A stretch of DNA of 64,000 nt from Palsa-461 sp963768185 (GTDB lineage Bacteria; Actinomycetota; Acidimicrobiia; Acidimicrobiales; RAAP-2), in NCBI GenBank assembly GCA_963768185.1, contig CAVYGS010000001.1:434001-498000 (forward strand), written 5' to 3'. The translations under genes were made by a program, and so were the position numbers. Positions 47,057 to 55,284 of this stretch are shown piece by piece (positions within the stretch are counted from its first letter, which is position 1; each line of letters begins with the position of its first letter). Below the pieces are notes generated by a model, which saw only the letters and a list, made by a program, of their open reading frames with translations, was not told the DNA's origin and made no database searches.

Positions 47057-49039
47057 TCAGGAGTTCAACAGCGCGCGGGCGCGCTCGGTGACGTGCTCCA
47101 CGGTGAAGCCGAAGTGTGCGAGGACGGCCTGGCCCTCCCCCGACGCGCCGAAGGTGTCGATGGCGAGGCTCGCATCGGCGTAGCGGTCCCATCCGAACGC
47201 CGATCCGGCTTCGACCGAAAGGGTGGGCACGCCTTTGGGGAGCACCGAGGCGCGGTAGTCGGCGTCCTGGTCCTCGAACCACTCCCAGCAGGGGAGCGAG
47301 ACCACGCGGACCCCGGTGCCCTCCGCGGTCAGCGCCTCGGCGGCGCCGAGACACAGGTGGACCTCGCTCCCGGTGCCGACCAGCACGAGGTCGAGCGATC
47401 CTTGCTCGTCACGGAGCACGTAGCCGCCGCGGGCCAGGCCCTCGGCGGCACGGTCGGCGGCCTCGCCGAGAACCGGAATCGCCTGGCGGGAGAGCACCAG
47501 CGCGACCGGCTGGTCCGCCTCCACCGCGTGTCGCCACGCCTGCGCCGTCTCGTTGGCATCGGCCGGCCGAACCACCAGGAGGCCCGGCATCGCCCGCAGG
47601 GAGGCCAGGTGCTCGATGGGCTGGTGGGTCGGGCCGTCCTCGCCGAGCCCGATCGAGTCGTGCGTCCACGAGTAGATGACATGGACGCGCGACATCGCGG
47701 CCAGGCGGACGGCAGGACGCATGTAGTCGCTGAAGCAGAAGAAGGTGCCCCCCACCGGGAGGATCCCGCCGTGCGCGGCCATGCCGGTCATGGCGGCACC
47801 CATCCCGTGCTCGCGGATGCCGTAGTAGAGCTCGCGGCCACCGGGGTCCTCGGCCGACTGTTGCTCGGCGTCGTCGATGGTGACACCGGTGTTCTCGGTG
47901 AGGTCGGCCGCTCCATCGAGGAGCCCGGGGATGAGCGACGCGGTGGCGTTGATGCACGTGTTGATCGCACGGCGCGTCGCGAGATTCGAACCGGCCTCGA
48001 AGGTGGGGAGCTTCGCCTCCCAGCCCTCGAGCGCGTGGCCCGACCAGGACGCGTCCCACGCCGCCCGGTCGACGCTCGAGGCGTCGAAGCGCGCCTGCCA
48101 TTCGGCGCGCAGCGCCTCACCGCGGGGGACGGCACGCCGATAGAAGTCGAGCACCGCGTCGGGGACGAAGAACGACTCGTCGGGGGGCAGGCCGAGGATC
48201 CCCTTGGTGATGCGGATCTCGTCGGGCTTGAGTGGGGTGCCGTGGGCCTCTTTGGTGTCCATGATCCCGGGCGCCGGCCAGCCGATGTGGCTGCGCAGCA
48301 CGATCATCGAGGGCTTGTCCTCGACCGCCATGGCCCGCCGGAGCGCGGCTTCGAGCACGTCGGTGTCGTTCGCCACCTCGCCGATCGGGTCGACGTCCCA
48401 GCCGTAAGCGGCGAAGCGCTCCGGGACGTTGTCGGTGTAGGCGAGTTCGGTGGGTCCGTCGATCGTGATGTGGTTGTCGTCGTACACGTAGACGAGGCGC
48501 CCGAGGCCGAGGTGCCCGGCGAGCGAGGCCGCCTCGTGCGAGATGCCCTCCTCCAGGCACCCGTCACCGCAGATGACGAAGGTGTAGTGGTCGCAGAGCT
48601 CCGGACCGAAGCGAGCCCGCAGCACCCGTTCGGCCACCCCCATCCCCACACCGTTGCCGACCCCCTGGCCGAGGGGGCCGGTCGTGAGCTCGACGCCTGC
48701 GGTGTGTAGGCGCTCGGGGTGGCCGGGCGTCTTGCTCCCCAGGGAGCGGAAGGCCTTCAGATCCTCGAGCGTCAGGCCGTAGCCGGTGAGATACAGCATT
48801 GAATAGAGAAGGATCGAGGCGTGCCCGCACGACAGCACGAAGCGGTCACGATCGGGCCAGCCCGGGTCGGTCGGGTCGTGGCGCATGACCCTGGTGAACA
48901 GCACGTGGGCCAGCGGCGCCAGGGCCATCGCGGTGCCGCTGTGGCCGGAGTTGGCCCGGGCCGGGGCATCCATGGCGATCCCCCTGATGACGTTGATGCC
49001 GAGCTGCTCGATCGCCAGGTCCTGTATCGAAGTGGCCAC
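47057..49039 (-). CDS. tkt: Transketolase
   Basis: The 660-aa thiamine-diphosphate enzyme has SCGHASILLYSMLYL, the ThDP motif GDGCLEEGISHEA...DDNHITIDG, and the pyrimidine-domain GIREHGMGAAMTGMA, all hallmark. It moves two-carbon units in the non-oxidative pentose phosphate pathway. It is the first gene of the leftward unit. GTG at 49039 is 6 nt after a TAGGGT hexamer on its strand, so the message is probably leaderless. Confidence 0.97.
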   Translation of the reverse strand: MATSIQDLAIEQLGINVIRGIAMDAPARANSGHSGTAMALAPLAHVLFTRVMRHDPTDPGWPDRDRFVLSCGHASILLYSMLYLTGYGLTLEDLKAFRSLGSKTPGHPERLHTAGVELTTGPLGQGVGNGVGMGVAERVLRARFGPELCDHYTFVICGDGCLEEGISHEAASLAGHLGLGRLVYVYDDNHITIDGPTELAYTDNVPERFAAYGWDVDPIGEVANDTDVLEAALRRAMAVEDKPSMIVLRSHIGWPAPGIMDTKEAHGTPLKPDEIRITKGILGLPPDESFFVPDAVLDFYRRAVPRGEALRAEWQARFDASSVDRAAWDASWSGHALEGWEAKLPTFEAGSNLATRRAINTCINATASLIPGLLDGAADLTENTGVTIDDAEQQSAEDPGGRELYYGIREHGMGAAMTGMAAHGGILPVGGTFFCFSDYMRPAVRLAAMSRVHVIYSWTHDSIGLGEDGPTHQPIEHLASLRAMPGLLVVRPADANETAQAWRHAVEADQPVALVLSRQAIPVLGEAADRAAEGLARGGYVLRDEQGSLDLVLVGTGSEVHLCLGAAEALTAEGTGVRVVSLPCWEWFEDQDADYRASVLPKGVPTLSVEAGSAFGWDRYADASLAIDTFGASGEGQAVLAHFGFTVEHVTERARALLNS

Positions 49040-49045
49040 GGTTGC

Positions 49046-49051
49046 ACCCTA
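49046..49051 (-). promoter_or_regulatory. Leaderless -10 box of the tkt operon
   Basis: On the minus strand TAGGGT is followed by 6 nt and then the GTG of tkt, so transcription should start at or next to the start codon. A mirror arrangement for the divergent thioesterase gene lies 78 nt away. Confidence 0.6.
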
Positions 49052-49128
49052 CCCATCCACCCGAGACCTCTTTCTTCTGGTCGGGGGCCCGTCACCGGCG
49101 CTTTGGCCTCCGGTCACATGGTCCTGTG

Positions 49129-49134
49129 TAGGGT
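49129..49134 (+). promoter_or_regulatory. Leaderless -10 box of the thioesterase gene
   Basis: TAGGGT is followed by 6 nt and then the GTG at 49141. No ribosome binding site lies in between, which fits a leaderless message. Confidence 0.55.
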
Positions 49135-49140
49135 CACCCC

Positions 49141-49542
49141 GTGCCGCCCCGGATGCAGGTCCCGCCCAACAGCGACCTCGTGCTGGGGGCGGTGTGCGTC
49201 GACAAGTCCACGCCCGGGCGCACGTCGTGGACGATGGTCGCCGACGAGCGCTTCGCCAACCCGGCCGGTCAGCTCCAGGGCGGCTTCTTGTGCGCCTTGA
49301 TCGACACCGCCATGGGCTCGGCCGCGGTGACCTTCGTCGAGGCGCGCAAGGTGTTCAGCGCCAACGCCGAGATGAAGGTCAGCTTCCTCGCCCCGGTCCC
49401 GGTCGGCACGCCGCTGCGCTGCGACGCCGAGGTGGTCTCGGGGGGCTCCCGGGTCGCCTTCGTCGAGGCCACGGTCAGCGACGAGACCGGGAAGCGAATC
49501 GCCCGGGCCAGCTCCACCTACCTGTACCGCGACCGCACCTGA
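49141..49542 (+). CDS. PaaI-type hotdog thioesterase
   Basis: The 133-aa protein has the hotdog pattern FANPAGQLQGGFLCALIDTAMGSAA and a late RASSTYLYR strand. The conserved GGxxxxxxD motif of PaaI-like thioesterases is present. It would hydrolyse an acyl-CoA of unknown kind. It starts at GTG with a leaderless layout and diverges from tkt. Confidence 0.82.
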   Translation: MPPRMQVPPNSDLVLGAVCVDKSTPGRTSWTMVADERFANPAGQLQGGFLCALIDTAMGSAAVTFVEARKVFSANAEMKVSFLAPVPVGTPLRCDAEVVSGGSRVAFVEATVSDETGKRIARASSTYLYRDRT

Positions 49543-49602
49543 GGACCCCCGTCCCTGGTCGTTCGGGACGGCTGGGCGCAGGCGATCCGGTAGCGTTTGG
49601 CG

Positions 49603-49968
49603 ATGGCGCCGTTCAAGCGGGGCACCAAAGACTCCAAAGACAGCACGTCGGGCGACGCCCGACGGGACGCGATCAACCTGCTGATCGCCTATGTGAAGCA
49701 GGAGACCCTCGACCCGCTCAAGTCGCTCGGCCGCTTCGTACTTTTCGGGGTCGCCGGCTCGGTCGCGATCGCTCTCGGGGTCGGTCTGCTCCTGCTAGCC
49801 GGGCTCCGGGTGCTCCAGACCGAGACCGGCACCTTCCATGGCAATCTGTCGTGGGTCCCCTACCTGATCGTGGCCGCGGCGGCCCTCGCCGTGATCGGCC
49901 TCTCGGGGTGGCGGATCGTCTCGGGACCGGCGACGCGTCGCATCCCGGCCAAGAAGCGAAGCGACTGA
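49603..49968 (+). CDS. Small membrane protein, actinobacterial holin-like/DUF1469 style
   Basis: The 121-aa protein has a charged head, an amphipathic segment (AINLLIAYVKQETLDPLKSL) and two transmembrane helices (about residues 44-67 and 82-103), the layout of the phage holin superfamily III/DUF1469 membrane proteins found in actinobacteria. TAGCGT (49591-49596) lies 6 nt before the ATG at 49603, so I prefer that start to the TTG six bases upstream. The function is unknown. Two further tiny genes follow directly. Confidence 0.7.
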   Translation: MAPFKRGTKDSKDSTSGDARRDAINLLIAYVKQETLDPLKSLGRFVLFGVAGSVAIALGVGLLLLAGLRVLQTETGTFHGNLSWVPYLIVAAAALAVIGLSGWRIVSGPATRRIPAKKRSD

Positions 49969-49979
49969 GGAGGCACCCG

Positions 49980-50198
49980 ATGCCAGTGGAGACCAACGGA
50001 CGCAAGATCAGCCGCGACGACCTGCAGGCGGCATTCTCCAAGGCGATCGGCGACAGCCAGGAGTCGGCCAAGGCGGCACTCCCGACCGCCATCGTGATCG
50101 CCGGGGCGGTCGCGCTCGGCCTCGTCGCAATCGCCTATGTCTTCGGACGCCGCGGCGGCCGCAACGACTCGGCGATCGTCGAGATTCGCCGGCTCTAG
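49980..50198 (+). CDS. Tiny single-pass membrane protein
   Basis: The 72-aa product has a polar lead, one transmembrane helix (about 35-56) and a basic GRRGGR tail. GAGGAGG precedes the ATG. It lies 11 nt after the holin-like gene, and a similar small gene follows 7 nt later. I do not recognise the family. The set looks like a conserved small membrane-protein operon. Confidence 0.6.
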   Translation: MPVETNGRKISRDDLQAAFSKAIGDSQESAKAALPTAIVIAGAVALGLVAIAYVFGRRGGRNDSAIVEIRRL

Positions 50199-50205
50199 GG
50201 GGCCC

Positions 50206-50430
50206 GTGGACTATCTGCTGCGCCGCCTGGTGAAGGTGGCCACCCGACGGGGCATGCGAGGTGAGCACTGGGCCTGGTTCGCCCTGGCCGCCGGCGCGTA
50301 CGTGCTGCAACGGGCGCGCCGGCGCGAGGAGCCGGTCGTGTACTCGCGGCGCGTGAAGGCGGGAGAGCGACTACTGGTCACCATCCGCTCGCCCAAGGGC
50401 GAGCCCCTCGACGAACCCGTCGCCACCTGA
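50206..50430 (+). CDS. Tiny basic protein with a short hydrophobic segment
   Basis: From GTG at 50206 it encodes 74 aa with LVKVATRRGMRGEHWAWFALAAGAYVL, a weak membrane segment, then RARRREEP and a VKAGERLLVTI strand. Function is unknown. It sits 4 nt before trmI in the same direction and may be coupled to it. Confidence 0.55.
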   Translation: MDYLLRRLVKVATRRGMRGEHWAWFALAAGAYVLQRARRREEPVVYSRRVKAGERLLVTIRSPKGEPLDEPVAT

Positions 50431-50434
50431 GCCC

Positions 50435-51218
50435 GTGGGCGTCGGCCCACTGCAGGACGGCGAGCGCGTCCTTTTGATCGACCCCAAGGCCCGCCGTTAT
50501 CTGCTGCGCCTGAAGGCGGGGGAGGCCTTCCACACGCACGCGGGCATCCTCGCCCACGACGACGTGATCGGACGCGACGAGGGGTCGACGGTCCCAGGAT
50601 CCACCGGGCCGGAATCTCGTGTTCCGACCTACTTTGGCGGACGTGATTTTGAAGATGCCCCGCGGCGCCCAGGTGATCTACCCGAAGGACCTCGGAGCGA
50701 TCCTCATCGCGGCGGACATCGGCCCAGGCCAGCGGGTGCTCGAAGCGGGGGTGGGCTCGGGCGCGCTGTCGATGGCGCTGCTGCGGGCGGGCGCCCATGT
50801 CGTCGGTTATGAGCTGCGCGAGGACTTCGCAGAGCGGGCCCTTGCGAACGTCCGGGCCGAGCTGGGCGACGACGTCGACTACAAGGTCGAGGTGCGTGAC
50901 GCGAGCGAGAGGATCGACGAGCGCAACCTCGATCGCATCGTCCTCGACCTGCCCGAACCCTGGGCGGTCGTCCCCCACGCCGCCGAGGCGCTGCGGCCGG
51001 GCGGGATCCTGCTCTGCTATTTGCCGACCATCAACCAGACCGCGCGGCTGCGCGAGGCGATGGATCATTGCGGGTTCGGCTTGGCCGAGACCGTCGAGTT
51101 CCTGCGCCGCACCTGGCACGTCGAGGCACGCTCGGTCCGGCCCGACCACCGCATGGTGGCCCACACCGGGTTCCTCACGAGCGCGCGCCTGCTGGCACGG
51201 GAGCGACGCCGCCAATAG
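50435..51218 (+). CDS. trmI: tRNA (adenine(58)-N1)-methyltransferase TrmI, one frameshift
   Basis: Two frames make one TrmI of about 260 aa. The first part has LLIDPKARRYLLRLKAGEAFHTHAGILAHDDVIG. The second has MPRGAQVIYPKD, the SAM site VLEAGVGSGALSMALLRAGA, and DLPEPWAV. Near 50605 one extra base in CCGGGCCGG breaks the frame; removing it joins them. The enzyme methylates A58 in the T-loop of tRNA. In mycobacteria trmI also lies just upstream of the proteasome ATPase gene, so the synteny supports the call. Confidence 0.9.
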
Positions 51219-51239
51219 GAAGCAGCGCCATTCTGCCTG

Positions 51240-51261
51240 TTTTGGCGCCAAAATAGCGCTA
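51240..51261. promoter_or_regulatory. Palindromic operator of vapBC
   Basis: A 14-bp perfect palindrome, TTTTGGCGCCAAAA (51240-51253), is followed directly by an 8-bp palindrome, TAGCGCTA (51254-51261). A TAAGCT hexamer (51260-51265) lies 7 nt before the vapB ATG, so the palindromes cover the core promoter. VapB-VapC complexes usually bind such sites and repress their own genes. Confidence 0.65.
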
Positions 51262-51272
51262 AGCTCAGAGCC

Positions 51273-51503
51273 ATGCCGACCGTCCAGATCAAGGCCGTTC
51301 CGAGCGACGTACATGCCGAGTTACGCCGACGGGCCGCTCGTGCGGGAAAGTCGTTGCAGGAGTACCTCCTCGGCCGACTCATCGAAGAGACCAGTCGCCC
51401 GAGCCTCGAGGAGCTGCTCGCTCGAGCTGGCCAACGCAGCGGTGGCCACCTCTCCTTCCGCTTTGCGAGCGATGCTGTTCGTGAGGATCGGGACTCCCGT
51501 TGA
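51273..51503 (+). CDS. vapB: VapB/FitA-type ribbon-helix-helix antitoxin
   Basis: The 76-aa protein has an N-terminal ribbon-helix-helix unit (VQIKAVPSDVHAELRRRAARAGKSLQEYLL) that binds DNA as a dimer, and a C-terminal tail that would cover the toxin. The ATG is 12 nt after the palindromic operator. The stop overlaps the vapC start (TTGA). Confidence 0.85.
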   Translation: MPTVQIKAVPSDVHAELRRRAARAGKSLQEYLLGRLIEETSRPSLEELLARAGQRSGGHLSFRFASDAVREDRDSR

Positions 51504-51892
51504 TTGTCGTCGATGCGTCAGTGATCACGCCGGCGCTTGCCGATGACGACGCCGACGGCGATCGAGCACGGGCCCGTCTCGATGGAGAGCTCCTGTTCGC
51601 GCCCGAGGTGCTCGACCTCGAGGTGGTCACCGTCATACGCAAGGCTCTCTCCATCGGAGCTCTCGACGAACGCCGGGCCGGGATGGCTCTTCGTGACCTG
51701 GTCGATCTGGGTCTTGAGCGCGTAAGCCATCGACCGCTGTTGCCTCGAATATGGGAGCTGCGTTCGAATGTCACGCCGCACGACGCTGCGTACATCGCGT
51801 TGGCTGAGACCATCGAAGCGACGCTGGTGACCGCCGATCTGCGACTCGCTCAGGCGCCAGGGCCGCGCTGTGAGATCGAGTTCATGGGCTGA
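51500..51892 (+). CDS. vapC: VapC-type PIN-domain ribonuclease toxin
   Basis: The 130-aa PIN domain starts at TTG 51500. The acidic metal ligands are visible: D5 in VVDAS, E in DLEVVTV, D in PHDAAYIALAE and D in VTADLRL. It would cleave specific RNAs when free of VapB. It overlaps vapB by 4 nt. The module sits between trmI and the leftward ferredoxin. Confidence 0.87.
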   Translation: MIVVDASVITPALADDDADGDRARARLDGELLFAPEVLDLEVVTVIRKALSIGALDERRAGMALRDLVDLGLERVSHRPLLPRIWELRSNVTPHDAAYIALAETIEATLVTADLRLAQAPGPRCEIEFMG

Positions 51893-51919
51893 CACTCGCG
51901 GCCGCCCCGCGGCCGGGGA

Positions 51920-52156
51920 TCAGTCCCGCTCGATGAAGATGCACTCCCCGGGGCACTCCTCGGAAGCCTCGACGACGGCCTCCTCCAGGTCGTCGGGGAC
52001 GAGCGCCATGCCGGCCGAGCCGCCCGGCTCGTTCTTGATGGCGTCGCCTTCCTTCACGTAGGCGAGGCCGTCGTCCAGCAGGGTGAAGACGGCCGGCGCG
52101 ATCTCCTCGCAGAGGCCATCGCCGGTGCACAGGTCCTGATCGATCCAGACCTTCAT
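51920..52156 (-). CDS. Small ferredoxin (3Fe-4S/4Fe-4S type)
   Basis: The 78-aa protein has an N-terminal CTGDGLC (Cx5C) motif and a later CPGEC. One cysteine of the usual four-Cys set is absent from the first motif, which is typical of 3Fe-4S ferredoxins that serve P450s and other oxidases. I chose the ATG at 52156. The 174 nt between it and the next gene hold no clear gene. No redox partner gene is adjacent. Confidence 0.82.
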   Translation of the reverse strand: MKVWIDQDLCTGDGLCEEIAPAVFTLLDDGLAYVKEGDAIKNEPGGSAGMALVPDDLEEAVVEASEECPGECIFIERD

Positions 52157-52330
52157 CCCTGAGTTCTGCCTTCCTTGGTGATCGGGGCCACGCACGACTC
52201 TGAGCTGGAGAGGAGCCGACGACCCCGTCGCCAATGCAACGCTCCGAGCCGACGCCCGTCGTCTCTCAAGAGACTAGTAGCTCGCTGCCAGGGCCTCGCT
52301 GGACCGTCCGAGCTGGGACCGAGCGTGGCG

Positions 52331-53248
52331 CTACCCCTGGACGAAATCGTCGAGCAGCGCGGCCAGCTCGACCGGCGCGTCGCCCTGGACACTGTGGCCG
52401 GCCTCTTCGACGTGTTCGATTCGAGCGTCCGGGCACCGGCGACGCAGCTCGGCCTCGTCATTGTCGTCGACCACCGACTGGGGGCGCATCCCGCGCACGA
52501 GCATGATCGGCACCCGGACCCGCCCGAGCGCCTCCCACAGGTCCCCGTACCGCGGTCCGTCGGGGGCGTCGGGCAGCTCGCTCGCCCGGTGCCGGGCGTG
52601 GCGCCAGACCCACGAGCCGTCGTCGCGCTGGAGGGCGTTGTGCAAGATGCCGCGGCGAAGCGCCGGCACCGTCCGGGTGGGGTTGTGCTCCACCGTCCGG
52701 GCCAGGATCGCGTCGAAGTCCGGGAAGCTCTCGGGCCCCCGCACGAAGTCACTGATCGCCTTGGACTTCTCGGCAGTCACCCCCGGGGTGACGTCGACGA
52801 GCACGAGGCGCCGCACACGCTCGGGATGCCGGTCGGCCAGCACGATCGCAGTCAGGCCCCCGAGCGACATCCCGACGAGCGCCCCTGCCTCGGGCGCGAG
52901 CTCGCGCATCACCGTGGCCAGGTCGTCCGCGTTGTTCTCCAGGTTCCTCGAGCCGCTCCGGCCGCCGTCGGAATGGCCGTGCCCCGGCAGGTCGACGGCG
53001 ACCAGGGGGCGCCCGAGCGCGAGCGCGACGGTGTCCCAGGTGTGGGCGTTCTGTGCGCCACCGTGGAAGAGCACGAGCTCGGCGGGGCGCTCTCCCCAGA
53101 CGAGCGCGCTGAGAGCCCGCCCGTCGTCCATCGCGACGGACCGGCGGGCCACGACCGGCGGGCCCGGATAGGGGATGCCGAACTCCTCCGCGTTCTCGTG
53201 GAACATCGAGAACTCGTCGTACTCGTAGCGTTTCGGTGCGTCGCTCAT
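52331..53248 (-). CDS. Alpha/beta-hydrolase
   Basis: The 305-aa protein has the hydrolase fold: LVLFHGGAQNAHTWD (oxyanion loop), VDLPGHGHSD, the nucleophile elbow VGMSLGGL, and a late EEAGHSVQ with the catalytic histidine. The N-terminal 45 aa are an unusual lead. It is cytosolic. The substrate is unknown. GGAGAGA lies 2 nt before the ATG. Confidence 0.83.
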   Translation of the reverse strand: MSDAPKRYEYDEFSMFHENAEEFGIPYPGPPVVARRSVAMDDGRALSALVWGERPAELVLFHGGAQNAHTWDTVALALGRPLVAVDLPGHGHSDGGRSGSRNLENNADDLATVMRELAPEAGALVGMSLGGLTAIVLADRHPERVRRLVLVDVTPGVTAEKSKAISDFVRGPESFPDFDAILARTVEHNPTRTVPALRRGILHNALQRDDGSWVWRHARHRASELPDAPDGPRYGDLWEALGRVRVPIMLVRGMRPQSVVDDNDEAELRRRCPDARIEHVEEAGHSVQGDAPVELAALLDDFVQG

Positions 53249-53469
53249 GGTCTCTCCGATCCTTGGCGCCGGGGCACCAGGATCGCGCGGTGGGTCGGTC
53301 CCTGCCCGCCCAGGGGCCCCGAGGAGCGACGTCGCGCCTGGTGCCCGGCCGATGGTCCAGGACCGGGGGATGCCCGGCGCGCGACGATCGGGTCGGCCCA
53401 GTGGCGGCCTATAGGGTGAACGCAGCCGCGCGTTGGGAGGTGGTTCGAACGCCCAGGCCCGAAGACCCG

Positions 53470-55209
53470 ATGGACGACAGCATGCTCCCCGAACTCGAGG
53501 CTGCTCGCACTCGGCTGCTCGAGGCCGAGGAGGAGATCAACGCGTTACGGCACCGCCTCCAGGAGAGCCCGGGCCGCGTGCAGGCGCTCGAGGAGCGCCT
53601 GCTCGAGACCAAGGGCCAGCTGAACCAGGCGGTCACCCAGAACGAGAAGCTCACCTTCACCCTCCAGCAGGCCAAAGAACAGCTGGCGACTCTGCGCGAG
53701 GAAGTCGAGAAGCTGACCCAACCCCCGGCGGCCTACGGCACGTTCCTCGACATCAACGAGGACGGCACCGTCGACGTGTTCGCGAGCGGCCGCAAGATGC
53801 GCGTCGCACTGCACCCCGACATCGACCCGGGCGTCCTGCGCAAGGGGAACGAGGTCGTGCTCAACGAGTCCCTGAACGTCGTGTTGGTGCGCGAGGGCGA
53901 GCTCTCCGGCGAGGTCGTGACCCTGAAGGAGGTCATGGAGGACCGCCACCGGGCGATCGTGTTCGCGCGCGCCGACGAAGAGCGTGTGGTCGAGCTGGCC
54001 GACGAGCTGGCAAGCGTCAAGCTGCGGGCCGGCGACGCACTGCTCATGGACATCCGCAGCCAGCTGTTGATCGAGAAGCTGCCGCGCCCCGAGGTCGAAG
54101 AGCTCGTCTTGGAAGAGGTCCCCGACATCACCTACGGGGACGTCGGCGGCCTCGACGCGCAGATCGAGGCGATCACCGACGCGGTCGAGTTGCCCTACCT
54201 GCACCGCCGGCTCTTCTCCCACTACAAGCTGCCCGCGCCCAAGGGCATCCTCCTCTACGGCCCGCCGGGTTGCGGCAAGACGCTCATCGCGAAGGCCGTC
54301 GCGAACTCCCTCGCCAAGAAGGTGGCGGAGGCGACGAACAACACGAGCATCCGCAGCTACTTCTTGAACATCAAGGGCCCCGAGCTCTTGAACAAGTATG
54401 TCGGGGAGACCGAGCGCCAGATCCGGCTGGTCTTCCAGCGGGCCCGGGAGAAGGCCGAGGAGGGCGTCCCGGTCATCGTCTTCTTCGACGAGATGGACTC
54501 GTTGTTCAGGACCCGGGGTACCGGGATCAGTTCGGACATGGAGTCGACGATCGTGCCCCAGCTCCTCGCCGAGATCGACGGTGTCGAGGCGCTGCGGGAC
54601 GTCATCGTGATCGGCGCGTCCAACCGCGAGGATCTGATCGACCCGGCGATCCTGCGGCCGGGGCGCCTCGATGTGAAGATCAAGATCGAGCGCCCCGACG
54701 AGGACGCGGCCGCCCAGATCTTCTCGCGGTACCTCACGGCGGACCTCCCGTTGGACGTGTCCGAGGTCGAGCGCCTGGGCGGTGGGGACCCCGCCAAGGC
54801 CGCCCAAGCCATGATCGAGAAGACGGTGGGGGAGATGTACTCCACGACCGAGGAGAACCGGTTCTTGGAGGTCACCTACCAAAACGGCGACAAGGAGATC
54901 CTCTACTTCCGGGACTTCTCCTCGGGGGCGATGATCGAGAACGTCGTCCGCCGGGCAAAGAAGCTCGCCATCAAGCGCGAGATCGCCGAGGAGGTCGGCG
55001 GGATCCGCACCTCGGACCTCTTGGAGTCGATCCGCCAGGAGTACAAGGAGAACGAGGATCTCCCCAACACGACGAACCCCGACGACTGGGCGCGGATCTC
55101 GGGCAAGAAGGGCGAGCGCATCGTCTACGTGCGCACCCTGCTCACCGACGACGGCGGCCGTGGCGGCGGGCGTTCGATCGAACGAGTCGGCACCGGCCAA
55201 TACCTCTGA
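53470..55209 (+). CDS. arc: ARC/Mpa, proteasome-associated AAA ATPase
   Basis: The 579-aa protein has the Mpa/ARC order: an N-terminal coiled coil (about residues 5-80) that binds Pup, OB-type domains (about 85-230) with GTFLDINEDGTVDVFASGRKMR, and an AAA domain with GPPGCGKT (Walker A) and VFFDEMD (Walker B). The C-terminus ends in GQYL, where the penultimate tyrosine docks into the proteasome ring. It unfolds pupylated proteins and feeds them to PrcBA. TATAGG (53410-53415) upstream is a likely -10. Upstream GTG codons in frame exist, but I prefer the ATG. Confidence 0.96.
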   Translation: MDDSMLPELEAARTRLLEAEEEINALRHRLQESPGRVQALEERLLETKGQLNQAVTQNEKLTFTLQQAKEQLATLREEVEKLTQPPAAYGTFLDINEDGTVDVFASGRKMRVALHPDIDPGVLRKGNEVVLNESLNVVLVREGELSGEVVTLKEVMEDRHRAIVFARADEERVVELADELASVKLRAGDALLMDIRSQLLIEKLPRPEVEELVLEEVPDITYGDVGGLDAQIEAITDAVELPYLHRRLFSHYKLPAPKGILLYGPPGCGKTLIAKAVANSLAKKVAEATNNTSIRSYFLNIKGPELLNKYVGETERQIRLVFQRAREKAEEGVPVIVFFDEMDSLFRTRGTGISSDMESTIVPQLLAEIDGVEALRDVIVIGASNREDLIDPAILRPGRLDVKIKIERPDEDAAAQIFSRYLTADLPLDVSEVERLGGGDPAKAAQAMIEKTVGEMYSTTEENRFLEVTYQNGDKEILYFRDFSSGAMIENVVRRAKKLAIKREIAEEVGGIRTSDLLESIRQEYKENEDLPNTTNPDDWARISGKKGERIVYVRTLLTDDGGRGGGRSIERVGTGQYL

Positions 55210-55272
55210 GAGGCCGGCCGCCCAGTTCAGCGGGGCGCCGAGCGCGCGCCGGGTCCGAGCGGGGTGACCAGG

Positions 55273-55278
55273 TAGGGT
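55273..55278 (+). promoter_or_regulatory. Leaderless -10 box of dop
   Basis: TAGGGT is followed by 6 nt and then GTG 55285. No ribosome binding site lies between, so the dop message probably starts at its first codon. This would give dop-pup-prcBA a promoter of its own apart from arc. Confidence 0.55.
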
Positions 55279-55284
55279 CGAGTC

